Shown here piece by piece: positions 1 to 12,507 of a stretch of 64,000 nt of DNA. Source of the stretch: Plasmodium brasilianum (Eukaryota > Apicomplexa > Aconoidasida > Haemosporida > Plasmodiidae). The notes beneath the pieces are model-generated. The model was not told the origin of the DNA, did not search any database, and was given only the letters and a program-made list of their open reading frames with translations. Location of the stretch: assembly GCF_023973825.1 (NCBI RefSeq), contig NC_090125.1, positions 1,485,501 through 1,549,500 on the forward strand. The letters are read 5' to 3'. The translations under genes were made by a program, and so were the position numbers. Every line of letters begins with the position of its first letter. Position 1 is the stretch's first letter.

Positions 1-1022
1 AAATTTTTCAAAAAAATAAATATAACATTATTTTATTGGTATATTCGTTAAAATCTGTTTTTGTTCTAATATTATTTGTAGCTCAAAAAACCCTAAGCAA
101 AGATTAAGTAAAAAAAAAAAAAAGAAGGAAAAGGAGGAAGGAAATATACAATTCTATATAAACAACGAAATTTTGAATTTTGAATTTTGAATTTTGAATT
201 TTATATCAGTGTTGTTACATTTACGTTTTTTCTTTAAAATAAATCATTAACTGAACGTGAGATCTACATTTTCAATATAAATATATGTACATATATATAT
301 ATACATATGTACTTATATACATACATACATACAAACATGCATATACACATACATATTGCACACTATGCTTTAATTTTTTATTGTTTTTTCCTTGTTCCCT
401 CAAAAAAAAGTTCTAAAGGGTTTTGAAGGACCTTTAAATTGAAAGTAGGAGAAGGAAATTTTTTTTTTTTTTATCACATATACATAAATCCTCATTTGTA
501 TATATGTAAATGCATTACTTTTTGTTATTATTATATAATTTTTTTTTTTTTTTAATAAGAAATTTTGGATCTAGCAATTTTCCATTTTGTTTATATAACG
601 TTATCATTTATACAGATAGGAAAAAAAAAATAAAAAAAATAAAATAATAAGAAAATAAAGCAGTCACTCATCGGGGAGATGCAAAAATTGTTATCAAAAA
701 AAAAGAATACATATATATATATATATATATGTATGTTGTGAGTATACTGTATATTTCATTTTGTTAATTTCGTTATTTTCGTTATTTTCGTTATTTTCGT
801 TATTTTCGTTAATTTCGTTATTTTCGTTAATTTCGTTATTTTCGTTAATTTCGTTAATTTTGTTAATTTCGTTAATTTCGTTAATTTTGTTAATTTCGTT
901 AATTTTGTTAATTTTGTTAATTTTTTTTTTTTTTTTTTTTTTTAAATGCTTTCGTTAAAGTACTCCTGAGTTCTTATGCATAAATAACGAACTTCCTCGC
1001 TTATTAACTTTCTTCATCAAGG
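1..1022. other. 5' intergenic region upstream of the first gene
   Basis: No gene is visible here. The stretch is strongly A+T rich, with poly(A)/poly(T) runs (for example around 110-123, 460-472 and 539-553), TA dinucleotide runs (around 291-303 and 708-730) and a 9-bp tandem array just before the first gene. It probably holds the promoter and 5' UTR of the gene starting at 1023, or untranscribed spacer. Confidence 0.6.
765..925. repeat. 9-bp tandem repeat (CGTTATTTT / CGTTAATTT)
   Basis: About 17 head-to-tail copies of a 9-bp unit with T/A variation at one or two positions run into a T-rich tail at about 919-943. It lies about 100-250 bp upstream of the first ATG. It translates into a meaningless Leu/Ile/Ser/Phe repeat, so it is treated as non-coding. 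Confidence 0.85.
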
Positions 1023-4000
1023 ATGTATACATATGCGATGGAAAAAGGAGTAAATGTTGTAAACGAAAACAACGAAATAAAAAGGATTTTGAAAAATATA
1101 AAAGATAGTGAAAATACGAAAGATAAGTTTGCTAACATTTTAAAGTTGACGAAAAACACCAAGGATTTAAAAGAAAAGGATAAAATTAGTGTTCTAAAAG
1201 CAATAGATGTGGAATTTCTTTGTTTATTATTACGTTCAAAATATGAGTTTAAATTATTTACTCTTCGTTTAATTAATAGCTTAATAGCAAATTCTACTGT
1301 TATTCATTTAAAAAAATGCATACCTTTTATTATTCCTGATGTTCATAATTATTTAACGTATATAAAAAAGGTAAATAGGAAAATAAACAAAACTAAAAAG
1401 GCAATAAAAAGTTGTAGTCACTTAGAAAGGGGGCGTAATCAAGAGCGCAATGATGAACGAACATGTGTAAGGAATAGTTGGAGTAGTGAGGAAAAGCATA
1501 CGGATGAGGAGAAGCATACGGATGAGGAGATGCATACGGATGAGGAGAAGCATACGGATGAGGAGAAGCATACGGATGAGGAAAAACATAGCGATGCGCT
1601 AGAAGTTTGGGATAGTATAAAAGACATGAACTCGTTTTATATCGAATTTTTAACTTTTTTTTTGAAAATTGAACCATTTTTAAAGAAAGATGAAATGATT
1701 GTGGTAAGCAACTATTTCGACTCCAAAAATTATGATATTGATGTTGATGTGGAAATGTACTTTTTTTGCAAAAGCTTAAGAAAAAAGTTTAGAGCAGAAA
1801 ATGTTACAAGTAGCAAAGGTGATGTAATTATTAAAAAGTCCGATAATGAGAACAACTGTAAGTTGAATAATGAAAAAAGAGAAGAAGTAGTCAACAATAT
1901 GGTTAGTGAATTAGATGGTAGCAGTGAGGATGGTCTGTATACATATTCTACGGCATGTTCAGATGATAAGGAATACGTTAATTCTGAAAAGGATGTCCTT
2001 TATTCTTGTAATGACCAAGTTAATTTAATTGAGCTAGTTTTGGGAATTTTAAGAGAAAACATTACTATTGAAGAAGTATTGAGCGGAAGAGAAAAAAACA
2101 AAAAAAAAAAAAAAGGTCAAGTGGAAGAAAAAATGAGAGTGAACGCAAGGGAAAGTAAGAATAGAAGACTTGAAGAAAAGGTAAAAGGTAACGAAGTAGA
2201 ATGTGTAGAAAAATATAGTAGAAGGGATATGCTACATGATGACGATGTTGAAACATATAGCTTGGTGTCCATACTGGATGATGAATATAATCATCGTGCC
2301 TTATTATTAAAAAAAGAAAGTATAAATATATCCTTGCATTTTTTGAACAATGTAATTATAAAACTTAATGATATTAAATTTATAAAGGAATATTTTCATT
2401 TGTTAAATAGAGTAATTGAAAATTATGATAAGGAGAACATAGTAACTTCGATGAACTGTTTAACTAATTTAAATATATATTTAAAAAAAAATGGTTTTAA
2501 TCTTAAAAATGTGTTGGATGAAAATAGTGTTTATAAATTCTATGCAAATATTATTTATTTATTTTCAAAGCTAAAAACAGAAAAAGAGAAAGTACTATTA
2601 TATACTTTATACTCAACTATATATACATGCTTAAAATTTATGTGTGTAAATAAAAACTCTGTAGATATTATTAAAACCCCTTTGTCCTATATGAATATAG
2701 AATTATATTTATTTTTTGACGATGTTATAAAATATGGTAACGAGAGTGGACCTAAGAAGTATATGTTTTATAACAGCCATGTTAAATCGATGATTCGGTT
2801 GATTTGTAGTAACATTGAGCATATGGTAACGTTCGTGAGCGGTGAGTATTCTATGGATGAGGGGGGCGTTGATGATGATGATGAGGGTGCTAATGATAAT
2901 ACTATCGCTGGCGCTTACATTGCTACTGCCGCTGCTGCTACCTCTACCTCTACAGCTGATGGTGGATGTGCATCGCGAAACGGAAGATTTGTAGACCAAC
3001 TCGAAGAATATTCTCCTGGTGTACGTGCAAAAGAGGGCTTCCGAAAAAATAAATACGTTGGTGACGATAACTTAATGGATGGTATTTCTAGCAAAGAAGT
3101 ACAAAGGAAGAACGTGCCTTCACCGAACTCGAGTAATAACAAAGACGAATGTATAACTGATAAGAAAAAGAAAAAGGGAAAAACATACATTGGTGGTAAT
3201 GCTTTATCGTCAAAAAAAGAGAAAGAAAAAAAGCTATTTAATAATAAAGACAAAAATCAAATTGAGTTAAATGACATTTATGTAATTTTAAATAAAATAA
3301 AACAAACAATTAAATTATTATTAGAATTTTTTAAAGATTTAAAAGCCAATTTTAAAACACGAAATGAAGATTGTAACCATCTTAAATTATTTAAAGAAAC
3401 TTTTAATGAAGAAATAAATTCTTTGATACGTCTATTTTGTAATTATTTAATTCATGATATGGATCCATATATGGACGATTTTCTAAATTTATTAGACTTT
3501 TTTGCTATTTGTGCAGATGATCAAAATTTTTTTTTTTTCATTTTTGTTGTAAAACATATTGACGCTAATCGTTACTTTAATAACAGGATTTTTTTAACAA
3601 AAATTTTTTTATATATCCTTGATACTAATATGAAAAACATTGTACATGTAAAAATATTATATAATATACTTAACAAGTGCACATTTAACATTATAGAGTA
3701 TTTGGAACTACGAGGTATCAAGGATCTTACTGGATATTTGGAAGTCGGGCAAAGTATACAAGTTAGCGAAAATGCAGTCAGTGATTACGATATAATTGAA
3801 AATTTTAGTAGACCAATAGATAAGTTAAACAATGTTCATTTTGTTTACACCATATGTGAAGATGAATATTGTAAAAAAAGCTATGATGATAAATTTAAGA
3901 AAAACATAACAAATATTATTCTCTTTTGCATACATTTTTTCCTTTATTACTATTTTGAAATATTGCATCAAAAAAAAGAAAAAACTGTACAAACAGATTT

Positions 4001-4953
4001 TGACTTTCATAAAGATAATTATTTTAATTTATGTAATAACCAAATGCAAAGAGACCAACAGAAATTTTTTCTTTCTGTAAAAGTTCTGTTAACTATTTCG
4101 TCTTTGCTTTTTAAAAGATTTGATTCGTATGTTATCGCATCCATTTTGAAGAAGCGGGAGATCCTCTTTGTGCAGGTTCCATTTACACACACACATGTGC
4201 ACTCCATATGTGCATATCCATGTTTACTTATCTACGTATACACACGTGTAAACAACTGTATATAATACGCATATGCATTTGTTATGTCGCATCCCTTTCG
4301 TATTGCATGAGATCATAGCATAGTTTATTCGTTGTGTTACGTATTTGCTGCTCTGATTTGCCCTTGAAATAATTATGGTTCCACAGTATTTATGTATACA
4401 TTTTATTTCATTAGGACTGCATAGTTTGTGTCCTCTTATACTTGAAATGCTCAATTGAAGATGAAAATATCAGCAGCGAAGAGAACAGCAGTGAAAGGAC
4501 TCATATAAAAAGAAAAAGGAAAAAATATTTTTTTCAAATTTTAGAATTAACTTATTTTATTATGTACTACCATCCTTATTTTGTTTCGCTACTTATTTTT
4601 CGTCTTAGGCAAACGAAACAAGTAATTAAAAAAAAAAAAATGAATAGAATAAAATGAATAGAATAAAATAAATAAAGTATAAAATAATATAATGAATGAA
4701 AAGAACTTCAATTATGTTTACCCTTTGCGTGCTTCTTTTCTGATTTTGTATGTACGTATATGTGTATATACATAATTGCGCTCAAATGAAGAATGCTTTT
4801 TTTTTTTTTTGCCCTTTTAACAATTTTGCAAAATAACTGTAATTTCTTCAGGCTAAGGAGACGATATTTTTAGAAACTGCAAAATTAAACATGAAGGAAA
4901 AATACGTTTCTATTTGTTCATTTTTAAATAGATTTATCGAGAATTATGTGTGA
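1023..4953 (+). CDS. Large helical protein, possible neurochondrin-like N-terminus (3 exons)
   Basis: Exons are 1023-4175, 4415-4621 and 4852-4953, all joined in phase 0 with GT..AG ends, giving about 1,153 residues. The ATG at 1038 is an alternative start 5 codons in. Residues ~20-110 are predicted helical and contain a leucine-rich stretch of the type AIDVEFLCLLLRSKYEFKL followed by LINSLIANS. This resembles the opening helical repeats of neurochondrin/ARM-type proteins, but only by eye. The rest alternates helical blocks with charged Lys/Glu/Asp inserts. One insert is six copies of the hexapeptide EEKHTD (~residues 157-192), another is an Ala/Thr tract (~638-646). The C-terminus is uncertain: after a further acceptor (TTTTCAG at ~5145) there is an open segment to ~5212, so extra 3' exons are possible. 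Function is not established; this is a conserved-looking hypothetical gene. Confidence 0.75.
1490..1592 (+). repeat. 18-bp coding repeat encoding EEKHTD
   Basis: Near-perfect tandem 18-bp units (GAGGAGAAGCATACGGAT) encode six hexapeptides EE(K/M)HTD inside the first gene. Such charged repeats expand in frame in Plasmodium proteins and are usually disordered surface loops. Confidence 0.85.
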
Positions 4954-4970
4954 AATGTAAGCTGTAAACT

Positions 4971-5020
<50 letters not shown>

Positions 5021-5513
5021 AAAAAAGAGAATTGAAAACTAAAAGGTGTAATAAGTTGCATACATATTTTTAGGAGAATCTTCAAGTAGTGTAATACGTG
5101 TTACACATGTTGTACATGTTATACACATTATACACGCTAAATTTTCAGCATCTTCTCAAGATACCTCTTATTTGGTGCTGCAACTGTTTAATCTTTTTGA
5201 TTACATATCCTAATTAAACCCTTTATATATATATTTCTACAAGAAAAATAAAAAATGGGTAACAACAGTTTGTTACACTTACATGTATGCACATGTAAAC
5301 ACAAAGAAATAAATGAATAAATATAAATATACTACATACATGTTAATACATGCATACATAACTTATTTACCATTTCCTACTATTTTAATTCGTTTTAAGT
5401 GATTATGCATGTGTATATGCAAACATTTTTTCTTTTGTTTTTTAAATCCCTTCTTTGTCATTTTTGCTATAGTACTTTTTTATAGTCGTTTTTTGTTCAT
5501 TTTTAACGTTCAT

Positions 5514-5650
5514 ATTTTGTTCATTTTTTACGTTCATTTTTTACGTTCATTTTTTACGTTCATTTTTTACGTTCATTTTTTACGTTCATTTTTTACGTTC
5601 ATTTTTTATGTTCATTTTTTATGTTCATTTTTTATGTTCATTTTTATAGT
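5514..5650. repeat. 13-bp tandem repeat (TTCATTTTTTACG)
   Basis: About ten copies of a 13-bp unit are present, the last ones with ATG in place of ACG. Because 13 is not a multiple of 3, any open frame across it is accidental. It lies in the spacer, or in an intron of the putative small gene ending at 5897. Confidence 0.85.
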
Positions 5651-5787
5651 AATTTTTTCTTTTTCTTTTTTTTTCTTTGTTTTATTTGGTTTGCGTTTAC
5701 ATCAACTTTGTTGTCGCAACAATTTTCCCAAGAAATTGCAAAAATTAAAAAATTATGCTAACTTTTTCTCTTACTTTTTTTTAAAGC

Positions 5788-5897
5788 TCCTAATAAAGGA
5801 TAACACATCTGTATATACTAGTACACATATAGGTGTAGTATTAACGATATGTTTTGTGCTGATAATGATGATCATTGCAGTTTGCTCCTTTTTATGA
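5788..5897 (+). CDS. Possible last exon of a small tail-anchored membrane protein
   Basis: After a good pyrimidine-rich acceptor (TTTTTTTTAAAG) an open segment of 36 codons ends in TGA at 5895-5897. It encodes a short polar stretch (KDNTSVYTSTH) and then about 23 hydrophobic residues ending at the C-terminus, the layout of a tail anchor. The frame stays open upstream to 5409, but through a 13-bp non-coding-type repeat. The nearest ATG with coding character is at 5255 (MGNNS), and I could not join it with consistent phases. It may be a real small gene or chance. No family is recognised. Confidence 0.25.
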
Positions 5898-6062
5898 AAC
5901 TCTCAGTTGTTTAAAAAAAAAGCATTACATGTATGTACATATGTGAACATATGCATATGTATATATATATATATATATATGTATGTCTGTTTATGATGTT
6001 TTTTAATTTTTTTCTCTCTCACCCCCATCTTTTGTTTTTGTTAAAAGCATTTCCTTAATTTT

Positions 6063-9000
6063 ATGATGAATTTTGGCACAACATGTGAAATAGGAAAAGG
6101 AACAGGAGCAGAGGAAGAAGAAGAAGAAGAAGAAGAAGAACAAGAACGTTTTTACCGCAAACTAGAGGAATTAAAATGCTTGAGAAAAATAAAGGCAAAG
6201 GATTTGATAAGTAATTATTTGATTTACTTAGTTTTGTTTGTTCAGAAAATTTTGGAAAAAAATGAAGAATCCAAAATTTTAACCGAACTTAAAAATGAAG
6301 AGAGGAAAAAAGAATTAATAAAAGAAAATATCGGGAAAATAAAAGAGAAATTAAAGGGGAGTAAAAATGGGTCTCAAATAAAAGCAGAGGAAATACATTA
6401 TAACCATCACGTACATTATCGGCAGAGGGGATTACATGAACAAGGAGACGATAAAAAGAAACTAAAAGGAAAATCAAATTCCCCTAAAGGTGATAAAAGC
6501 AGTAATGGAGGTGATAACAGTAACAGAGGTGGTAACAACATCGGCGGAGTTAATATCAGTCATAACGGCACTTGTAACAACAACCACAGTAGTACTAATG
6601 ATGGGAAGAAGTGCAAGTTGGTGAACATTTGCAATGACCTTACATGCGCTTTTCATTTTTGTGTGTTACTACTAGTTAGCAATTTGAAGGAGGAGAAAGA
6701 AAATGAAAAAAAGGGGCATTCAGTTTCTGAAAAAAGAATGGATGGTATATTTAGTGTTTTAGAAAGGCACAGTGAAGGGGAAGACGACGATAATGATAGT
6801 GGTATCTATAGCGGTATCTATAGCGGTATCGATAACAATGGCAATAAGAATAACAACAGCGGTAAAGGAAACGTTAGTGTAAAAAAGAGTAGTGCTATTT
6901 CTCAGCGGAAAGAAGCAGGGAAACGATTCCAAAGTGACAGGAGCAGGACAGCTAACAGGCGTAAATTGCTTTATCACCTAAACTTGGTATACATTTCAGT
7001 ATGTTTTTATAATATATACTTATTAAATGATAAGGACTATTACTTTTTATATATCAGTTTACTCCTATTTTTAAATAATTTTTCCTATTTCAAGGACAAA
7101 ACAATAAGTCATTATATATGTATGAATAAAAAGGTATATATTAAATATGACATATCTGTATGTAAATTTTTATTTGATATATGTAAAACCATAGGTGTAA
7201 GTTATAAAAAGAAAAAGAACATTTACCTCTGTCTATTCTTTTTAACGTATAGCTTTTTATTCTTAAAAAAATGTATGAATAAAAATGATAAATGTAATAA
7301 AGCAGAATATACAAATAATAGAGAATTTAACATGGAGGCAATTAATATTTTTCAACATATGAACGATGTATTTTTAGATTTAAACTTTTTTTCAGCCTCT
7401 ACCTTCTTTGTTTTGAAGAGTATTGATATGCATTTTTCGCTTTTGAAAAATGATATGGATATGGTATCAGGGGAGGTGGGTGGTGAGGAGATGGCACAGA
7501 AACACGCAATTCGAGATGCCACCTCAAATGGTTATAACAGCTTAAGGATGAATAAGGACAATGCTCATTATTACATTTTTAGAGAAGAATGCGGTAGTGA
7601 TAATACAATGGTAGTAGCCAAGAAGAGGAGTATTCCCATGGATGAAAAATTAAAGGAAATAATGAATGTTACAATATCTCTCTATAACAATATAACTGAG
7701 TGCAATTATATATTTTTAGATATGCATTTGTTGTCCATATATGAACATCTTGTGTTTGTTTCGTTTTATATGATTAAGGATGTGTACAAGTTATTTCATT
7801 CGTTGAAAAAAGAAAAAGAAAAAAAGATTTTACAGGAATATAAATATATGACATATAGAAACTTGTTAGAAATATATATTATATATTTAAAATATAATTA
7901 TTTGAATTATTCTCAAACAGGTTGTGGTTTGGTTGATACTTATACATATGTAAATAATATATACCGAATTAGTGAAAAGGTAAAAAGAGAATTTTATTCT
8001 TTATTGAAAAATACTCCTACTAATGAACAAGCGATGAGTGAACACTTTTCGGAAGAGATGGAAACAGATAGAGGTGGAAAAAAAAAAAAAAAAAAAAAAA
8101 AATTATAAAGGAAAATGAAATTATAAATGTGAATAAACCTGCTCATATTAGTGAAATAGAAACGTTTTCTAAAAAATATTTCGAGGAGAGTAAAATTTTC
8201 ATCTATGATAATACCATAAAAGTGGAGGAAGAAATATCAGTTTTATATGACCCGATATTATACATAAACTACGATGATTTGACGAAAAAGAATGTGTCAT
8301 ATTGTGAAGGAGCTCATGGGTTATTGCTCAAAAGAAGGGAATATAATTATAATGAACACTCTTTTATCATATCAGATAATAATTTTATCTATACATTTTT
8401 ATATGAACAAATATTAAAGGAGAATAATTTAAGTTTTGATAAGGAAGAAATAAATCAAATTAGCTTCATTGTTTCTGGAACTTATGAAAAGATGTCTTTT
8501 TCAAAGTTCTTTCAAGAGAATGTAAGATCGATCGATGAAATTGTGGAAGCTATTTTTAATCTTATTGAAAAGGAAAAATCTTTCGAAACTTGTACTAATG
8601 TTAGTAGTGATGGTACAATTAACATTGACATTGATATAAATCATTGCAAAGAATTCTTTCAAATATTTCATTTTAATAAGATTACGTTAGAACATATGAA
8701 ATTTAATGTGTGTAATTTCTGCTATTCTAAATATAATAATTTAGCAATTAATAAGATGAAAAAGATGTATAAAAATTTCTCAAAGTGTCGGGATAATAAT
8801 CGGGAATACGAAGAATTAGCATCGAAGTCAGCAAATAATGTACAAGAGGAAAAAGAGAATAACTGGATGAGTTATTATTCCATTCATAATAATATTCACT
8901 ATTTATGTTACAACTATAAAGAAATTGCATTTTTATTTAAAAATGTAAAGAAATATAAAAAGAAAAGTTTTGAATATTTTTCTTTATTTAATCAGACAAC

Positions 9001-10003
9001 TATACACTTAGATATTTTATTAAATTCAAGTGAAGCATATTTTTATTTCAATTTTTTTACAAAAACATTTGATGAGTACATAAAAAATTATATGAACATG
9101 TTAAGCTCCATTAGCTACCCTTTAAAGTATATTGAACATAAACAATACTTATCATATAAAAGAGAATTAACCTTAAAATGTGCCTTATTGTTAAAGGATA
9201 TTTATATATGTAAAAAATGCAACACACTTAATGAAAATATTTATTTTAAATCTGTTAATAAAAATAAAAATTTAAATTTCGATGACAATATCTTTGGAAT
9301 TTTAACCACTGAGCAGAAAAACATAATATGGCAAATATTAAAATATTATTTCTCTTTTTTAAATACTTATCCCATTGATAAAGAAACAACAAATGAAGTC
9401 CTCTTTGAAAACGAAGAGGAAAAAAAATCATACTTTGATATTTATTTTTATGCTTGTAAAACCTTATCAACGGTTGAAGACAAAATGTTTTTAACTCAAG
9501 CAGTACATCATTACCAATATTTATTAAATTATTCTTTGAAAAATAAAATGTATGAAGATGAAAAGTACAACGAGTATATGCAAAATGTCTGTAAAAAATC
9601 TCTCTATGTGTTGCAGGTAAAGCTAAGCGACATTGGCTAATTTTTCATAAAACGCAGTTATTTCAAGTGCCTGTGTTAGGGGGTGTACACACGCTCTGTT
9701 TTTATTGCACTTTGTGTAAGTAATGCACACAAAATGAATGGAAAAAGAACGAGCATCCGGAAGTACATGTATATTTGCAGCTATATATATATTTTTTATT
9801 TTCCTGCGGCAATTTTTTTGTAAATTTAGCTGAATATATACGTGCGTATGTGTACGAGTACGTTTGTGTTTATGTTTACTTGTATGCGCATATTAATACA
9901 TAATGCGTGCACATGCCCTCCATAGGGAAATTCCGCCACACGTCATCTTTTTATACAATTTTATGACCAATATAGCTTCGTCCCATTCTTATTTTTATCA
10001 TAA
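6063..10003 (+). CDS. KBP: KIF-binding protein (KBP) homologue, frame broken at a poly(A) run
   Basis: The N-terminal part is 6063-8108 (681 codons). The frame then hits a stop just after an A25 run, and the continuing part is open in another frame from the same run to a GT donor at 9617. A last exon at 9926-10003 (25 residues) follows after CATAG. The C-terminal half matches the KBP_C layout well: a HLDILLNSSEAYFYFNFF segment (human HIE.xQDHSALFKVLAFF), then a basic helix with ML (YMNMLSSI), an ALKYY-like helix (ILKYYFSFLNTYP), and a final AVHHYQYLLNYS helix. KBP is a TPR-like protein that binds and inhibits certain kinesin motors. Here the helices are separated by Asn/Gly and Lys/Glu inserts. 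Upstream Glu-rich residues (17-26) suggest a disordered N-terminus. The frame needs +1 or -2 nt in the A run, so I infer an intact gene with a homopolymer length error. Confidence 0.8.
8078..8102 (+). other. A25 homopolymer at the KBP frame break
   Basis: Twenty-five consecutive A residues. Upstream coding is open in one frame and downstream coding is open in another, both reading poly-Lys through the run. This is the only disruption of the KBP-like gene. Confidence 0.85.
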
Positions 10004-10055
10004 GTTAAATATACATATATGCACAACGTGTTAGATAGCAGTGCAGTTTTATACG

Positions 10056-10086
<31 letters not shown>

Positions 10087-10271
10087 CTACTTTATTCGCT
10101 TCCATTTTGTTTTTCATAAATTATTAACGCGTGCTGATGAGAAAGAGGAGATGCCGCTATCTTTACGATATAATCTCTTTTAAAAAATTCCCAAACGCAA
10201 AATGTTTATATAAAATTTAATAGAAACTGTTTTTATGAATATTTCTTTATGGCAATTTTTTTATAAAAGCA

Positions 10272-11588
10272 ATGGATCGATCTGATGACTTCATATATTT
10301 ATGTAAAAAATATGACAAAAATATAATTTTTACAAGAAGAGTTTTAAAATGCAAAGATGAATTTCTCATTAAAGGCAGCGAAATTTATACAAAATTATTT
10401 AGTAACTGTGATTATATAGATAATAACACATTACAAAAATATGGTTTATTTTTTGGTACTAACAGTAGTAGTAGTAGTATTAATAGTAACAATAGCAGTA
10501 GCATTAGCAGTTATAGTAACAGTTATGGAAAAGAAAAGAGAACAAGAATAAAAAATAAAGATAATTTATTATACTCCGTAAATAAAATATCAGAGGAAAT
10601 AAAACTTTTTAAACCAAAAAAAGAAATACATAAATATGTTTTAAACTGCTTAAGTAATTTGTTAAATATATTTATTGATATTGTTAATAAGCATGAAAAC
10701 AATTTGAGTAGTTATTATTTAAAATTAAATAAATATACAAATTTATATTTTTATGATGTAAAAAGTATTAAGTGTGACTTTTGTTGTCTTAACAGACTGA
10801 ATAATCATATTTATTCCTCCAATTTGTATGATAAGAATTTAAAAAAATACAAAGATGATTTTGATTTTTCCATTCAAGTCTCTTCAAATAAAGAGCAGAT
10901 AAATTATAACATTAGTAAAAGTATTAGTAATAATATGGGACACATAAATGATCATAGGAAAAATACAAGTACAAACAGTTGGGATTGTAATACAAAGTGC
11001 TCTAATAATGAAACTCTTTTTGAAGATAATACAAAAAATGCAATAAATACAAATAATGGTGATAAGGATAGGTTAAAATCAAATTTAATTCCTACAAATG
11101 AGAATAAGAATACAAATTTGAGGAGAAGAAAAGATAAGAAGGTTACCTTTGATATGTACAGTTATGTTGAAGAAGAGGAAGAGAAAAAAAAAAGAGAAAA
11201 CATGCATAATAATGGTGTTTTTCAGGATAATTTCACATCAAATGATATTAACTATCATTCCAATAATTACAGTTGTAATAATAGTCAGACACTGGAATTC
11301 AAAAAGTATGTGGACCTTTTTGAAAAGGAAGAGAACACGTACATAATGGAAACCAAAAAAAAAATAGCAAAAATAAGTAATTTGATGAATATATTTGTTA
11401 ATAAAATATATGAGCAGAATGAAAATTTAAAAATGATTGAACATATAGTAGAAGAAAGTATAGAAAATGTGTCTCAAGGAAACACTTATTTAAACAAAAT
11501 TCAGAATAAGAAAAGCATGAATTCCCTTATATTTTTCGTTTTAATATGCACTTCAATTTTTTTGTTTTTATTCGATTTTTTCCGATAG
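10272..11588 (+). CDS. STX18: Syntaxin-18-type Qa-SNARE
   Basis: A single exon of 438 residues. The N-terminus (about residues 8-26, FIYLCKKYDKNIIFTRR) resembles the short N-terminal helix of syntaxin 18/Ufe1. A three-helix-type N-terminal domain is interrupted by Ser- and Asn-rich inserts (~residues 74-92 and 215-340). The SNARE helix lies at about 360-415 and contains FVNKIYEQNENL and a NVSQGNTYL motif equivalent to the syntaxin-18 ENIKEGNED region. A single membrane anchor follows, ending FLFLFDFFR, close to the syntaxin 18 LLFLDWY tail. The family acts at the ER as the Qa-SNARE for Golgi-to-ER retrograde fusion. Being tail-anchored, it should insert post-translationally. Start at 10272 is the first ATG in an otherwise stop-rich region. 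Confidence 0.88.
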   Translation: MDRSDDFIYLCKKYDKNIIFTRRVLKCKDEFLIKGSEIYTKLFSNCDYIDNNTLQKYGLFFGTNSSSSSINSNNSSSISSYSNSYGKEKRTRIKNKDNLLYSVNKISEEIKLFKPKKEIHKYVLNCLSNLLNIFIDIVNKHENNLSSYYLKLNKYTNLYFYDVKSIKCDFCCLNRLNNHIYSSNLYDKNLKKYKDDFDFSIQVSSNKEQINYNISKSISNNMGHINDHRKNTSTNSWDCNTKCSNNETLFEDNTKNAINTNNGDKDRLKSNLIPTNENKNTNLRRRKDKKVTFDMYSYVEEEEEKKKRENMHNNGVFQDNFTSNDINYHSNNYSCNNSQTLEFKKYVDLFEKEENTYIMETKKKIAKISNLMNIFVNKIYEQNENLKMIEHIVEESIENVSQGNTYLNKIQNKKSMNSLIFFVLICTSIFLFLFDFFR

Positions 11589-12045
11589 ACAGATCCTATG
11601 TGCGTGCATAATACATACGTATAACATTGGAATTTCTTTTTGCAGAGGCAGCATTTGCATGTGCAAATTTCTATTAATGTCAATTGATGTATTAATTCAC
11701 ACAAGCCGTAGTTATTAAGTTATATTTTTTTTTTTTTTTTTTTTTCGTAATTCATTAAGGATCACAAATATATAAACTTATCAAACTATCACAATGTGTT
11801 TCATCCGTTTTAGCATACCCATATACCAATCTTTGTTTTATTATATTTCGTTTAATATAAGGCTCACTTTTTCCTTCCATTCCTTTTCATATTTGAACTC
11901 GATAAAAAAAAAAAAAAAAAAAAAAATCCATTTACGACATAAATTGGAATATGCTTATTTATTTTAAAAAAAAGTTTACAGATTTATAAAGCATTATTTC
12001 CCCTAGATATGTTTTTATGTAATATCTAGTACAACAGATACATAC

Positions 12046-12076
<31 letters not shown>

Positions 12077-12246
12077 AGATTACGACGCTATGCTTATTGC
12101 TTGCGAAATATATTTTTTGCATACGAACTATTGCTAATACTCTAAACTATTATTTATGTTCATTTTACCAGCTTGAGCTGCTAGCGAAAAACAAATATAT
12201 TTGTATTTAAAAATGGAGAATAAATAATCTTTCACAAAAAAAGTTT

Positions 12247-12281
<35 letters not shown>

Positions 12282-12467
12282 GCTAGCTGAGTTATTAAAT
12301 AAAACGCATTGCTTTATTTAAGTGTGCTTTTTTAAAGAATTATATATTATGACTGATACAGAACTTTTTTCCTATGGAACTTAGCCATTATTCTCTTTCA
12401 AATTTTGTGCATATGCCCTATCCTCCACCCAAGCACAAACATTTATATGTGTACAATACATGTATAC

Positions 12468-12507
<40 letters not shown>

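Larger units (their letters stand above)
4954..6062. other. Intergenic region with microsatellites and one possible exon
   Basis: It contains a CA dinucleotide run (~4976-5016), a 13-bp tandem array (5514-5645), a TA run (~5960-5980) and scattered poly(T). Two segments look coding: ~5146-5212, possibly a 3' exon of the upstream gene, and 5788-5897, described separately. Nothing else could be supported. Confidence 0.5.

Noticed and set aside
5700..5897. Tail segment considered as Sec61 beta
   Set aside because: It has a C-terminal hydrophobic span but lacks the conserved Gly and Pro before it and the usual Ser/Gly-rich N-terminus.
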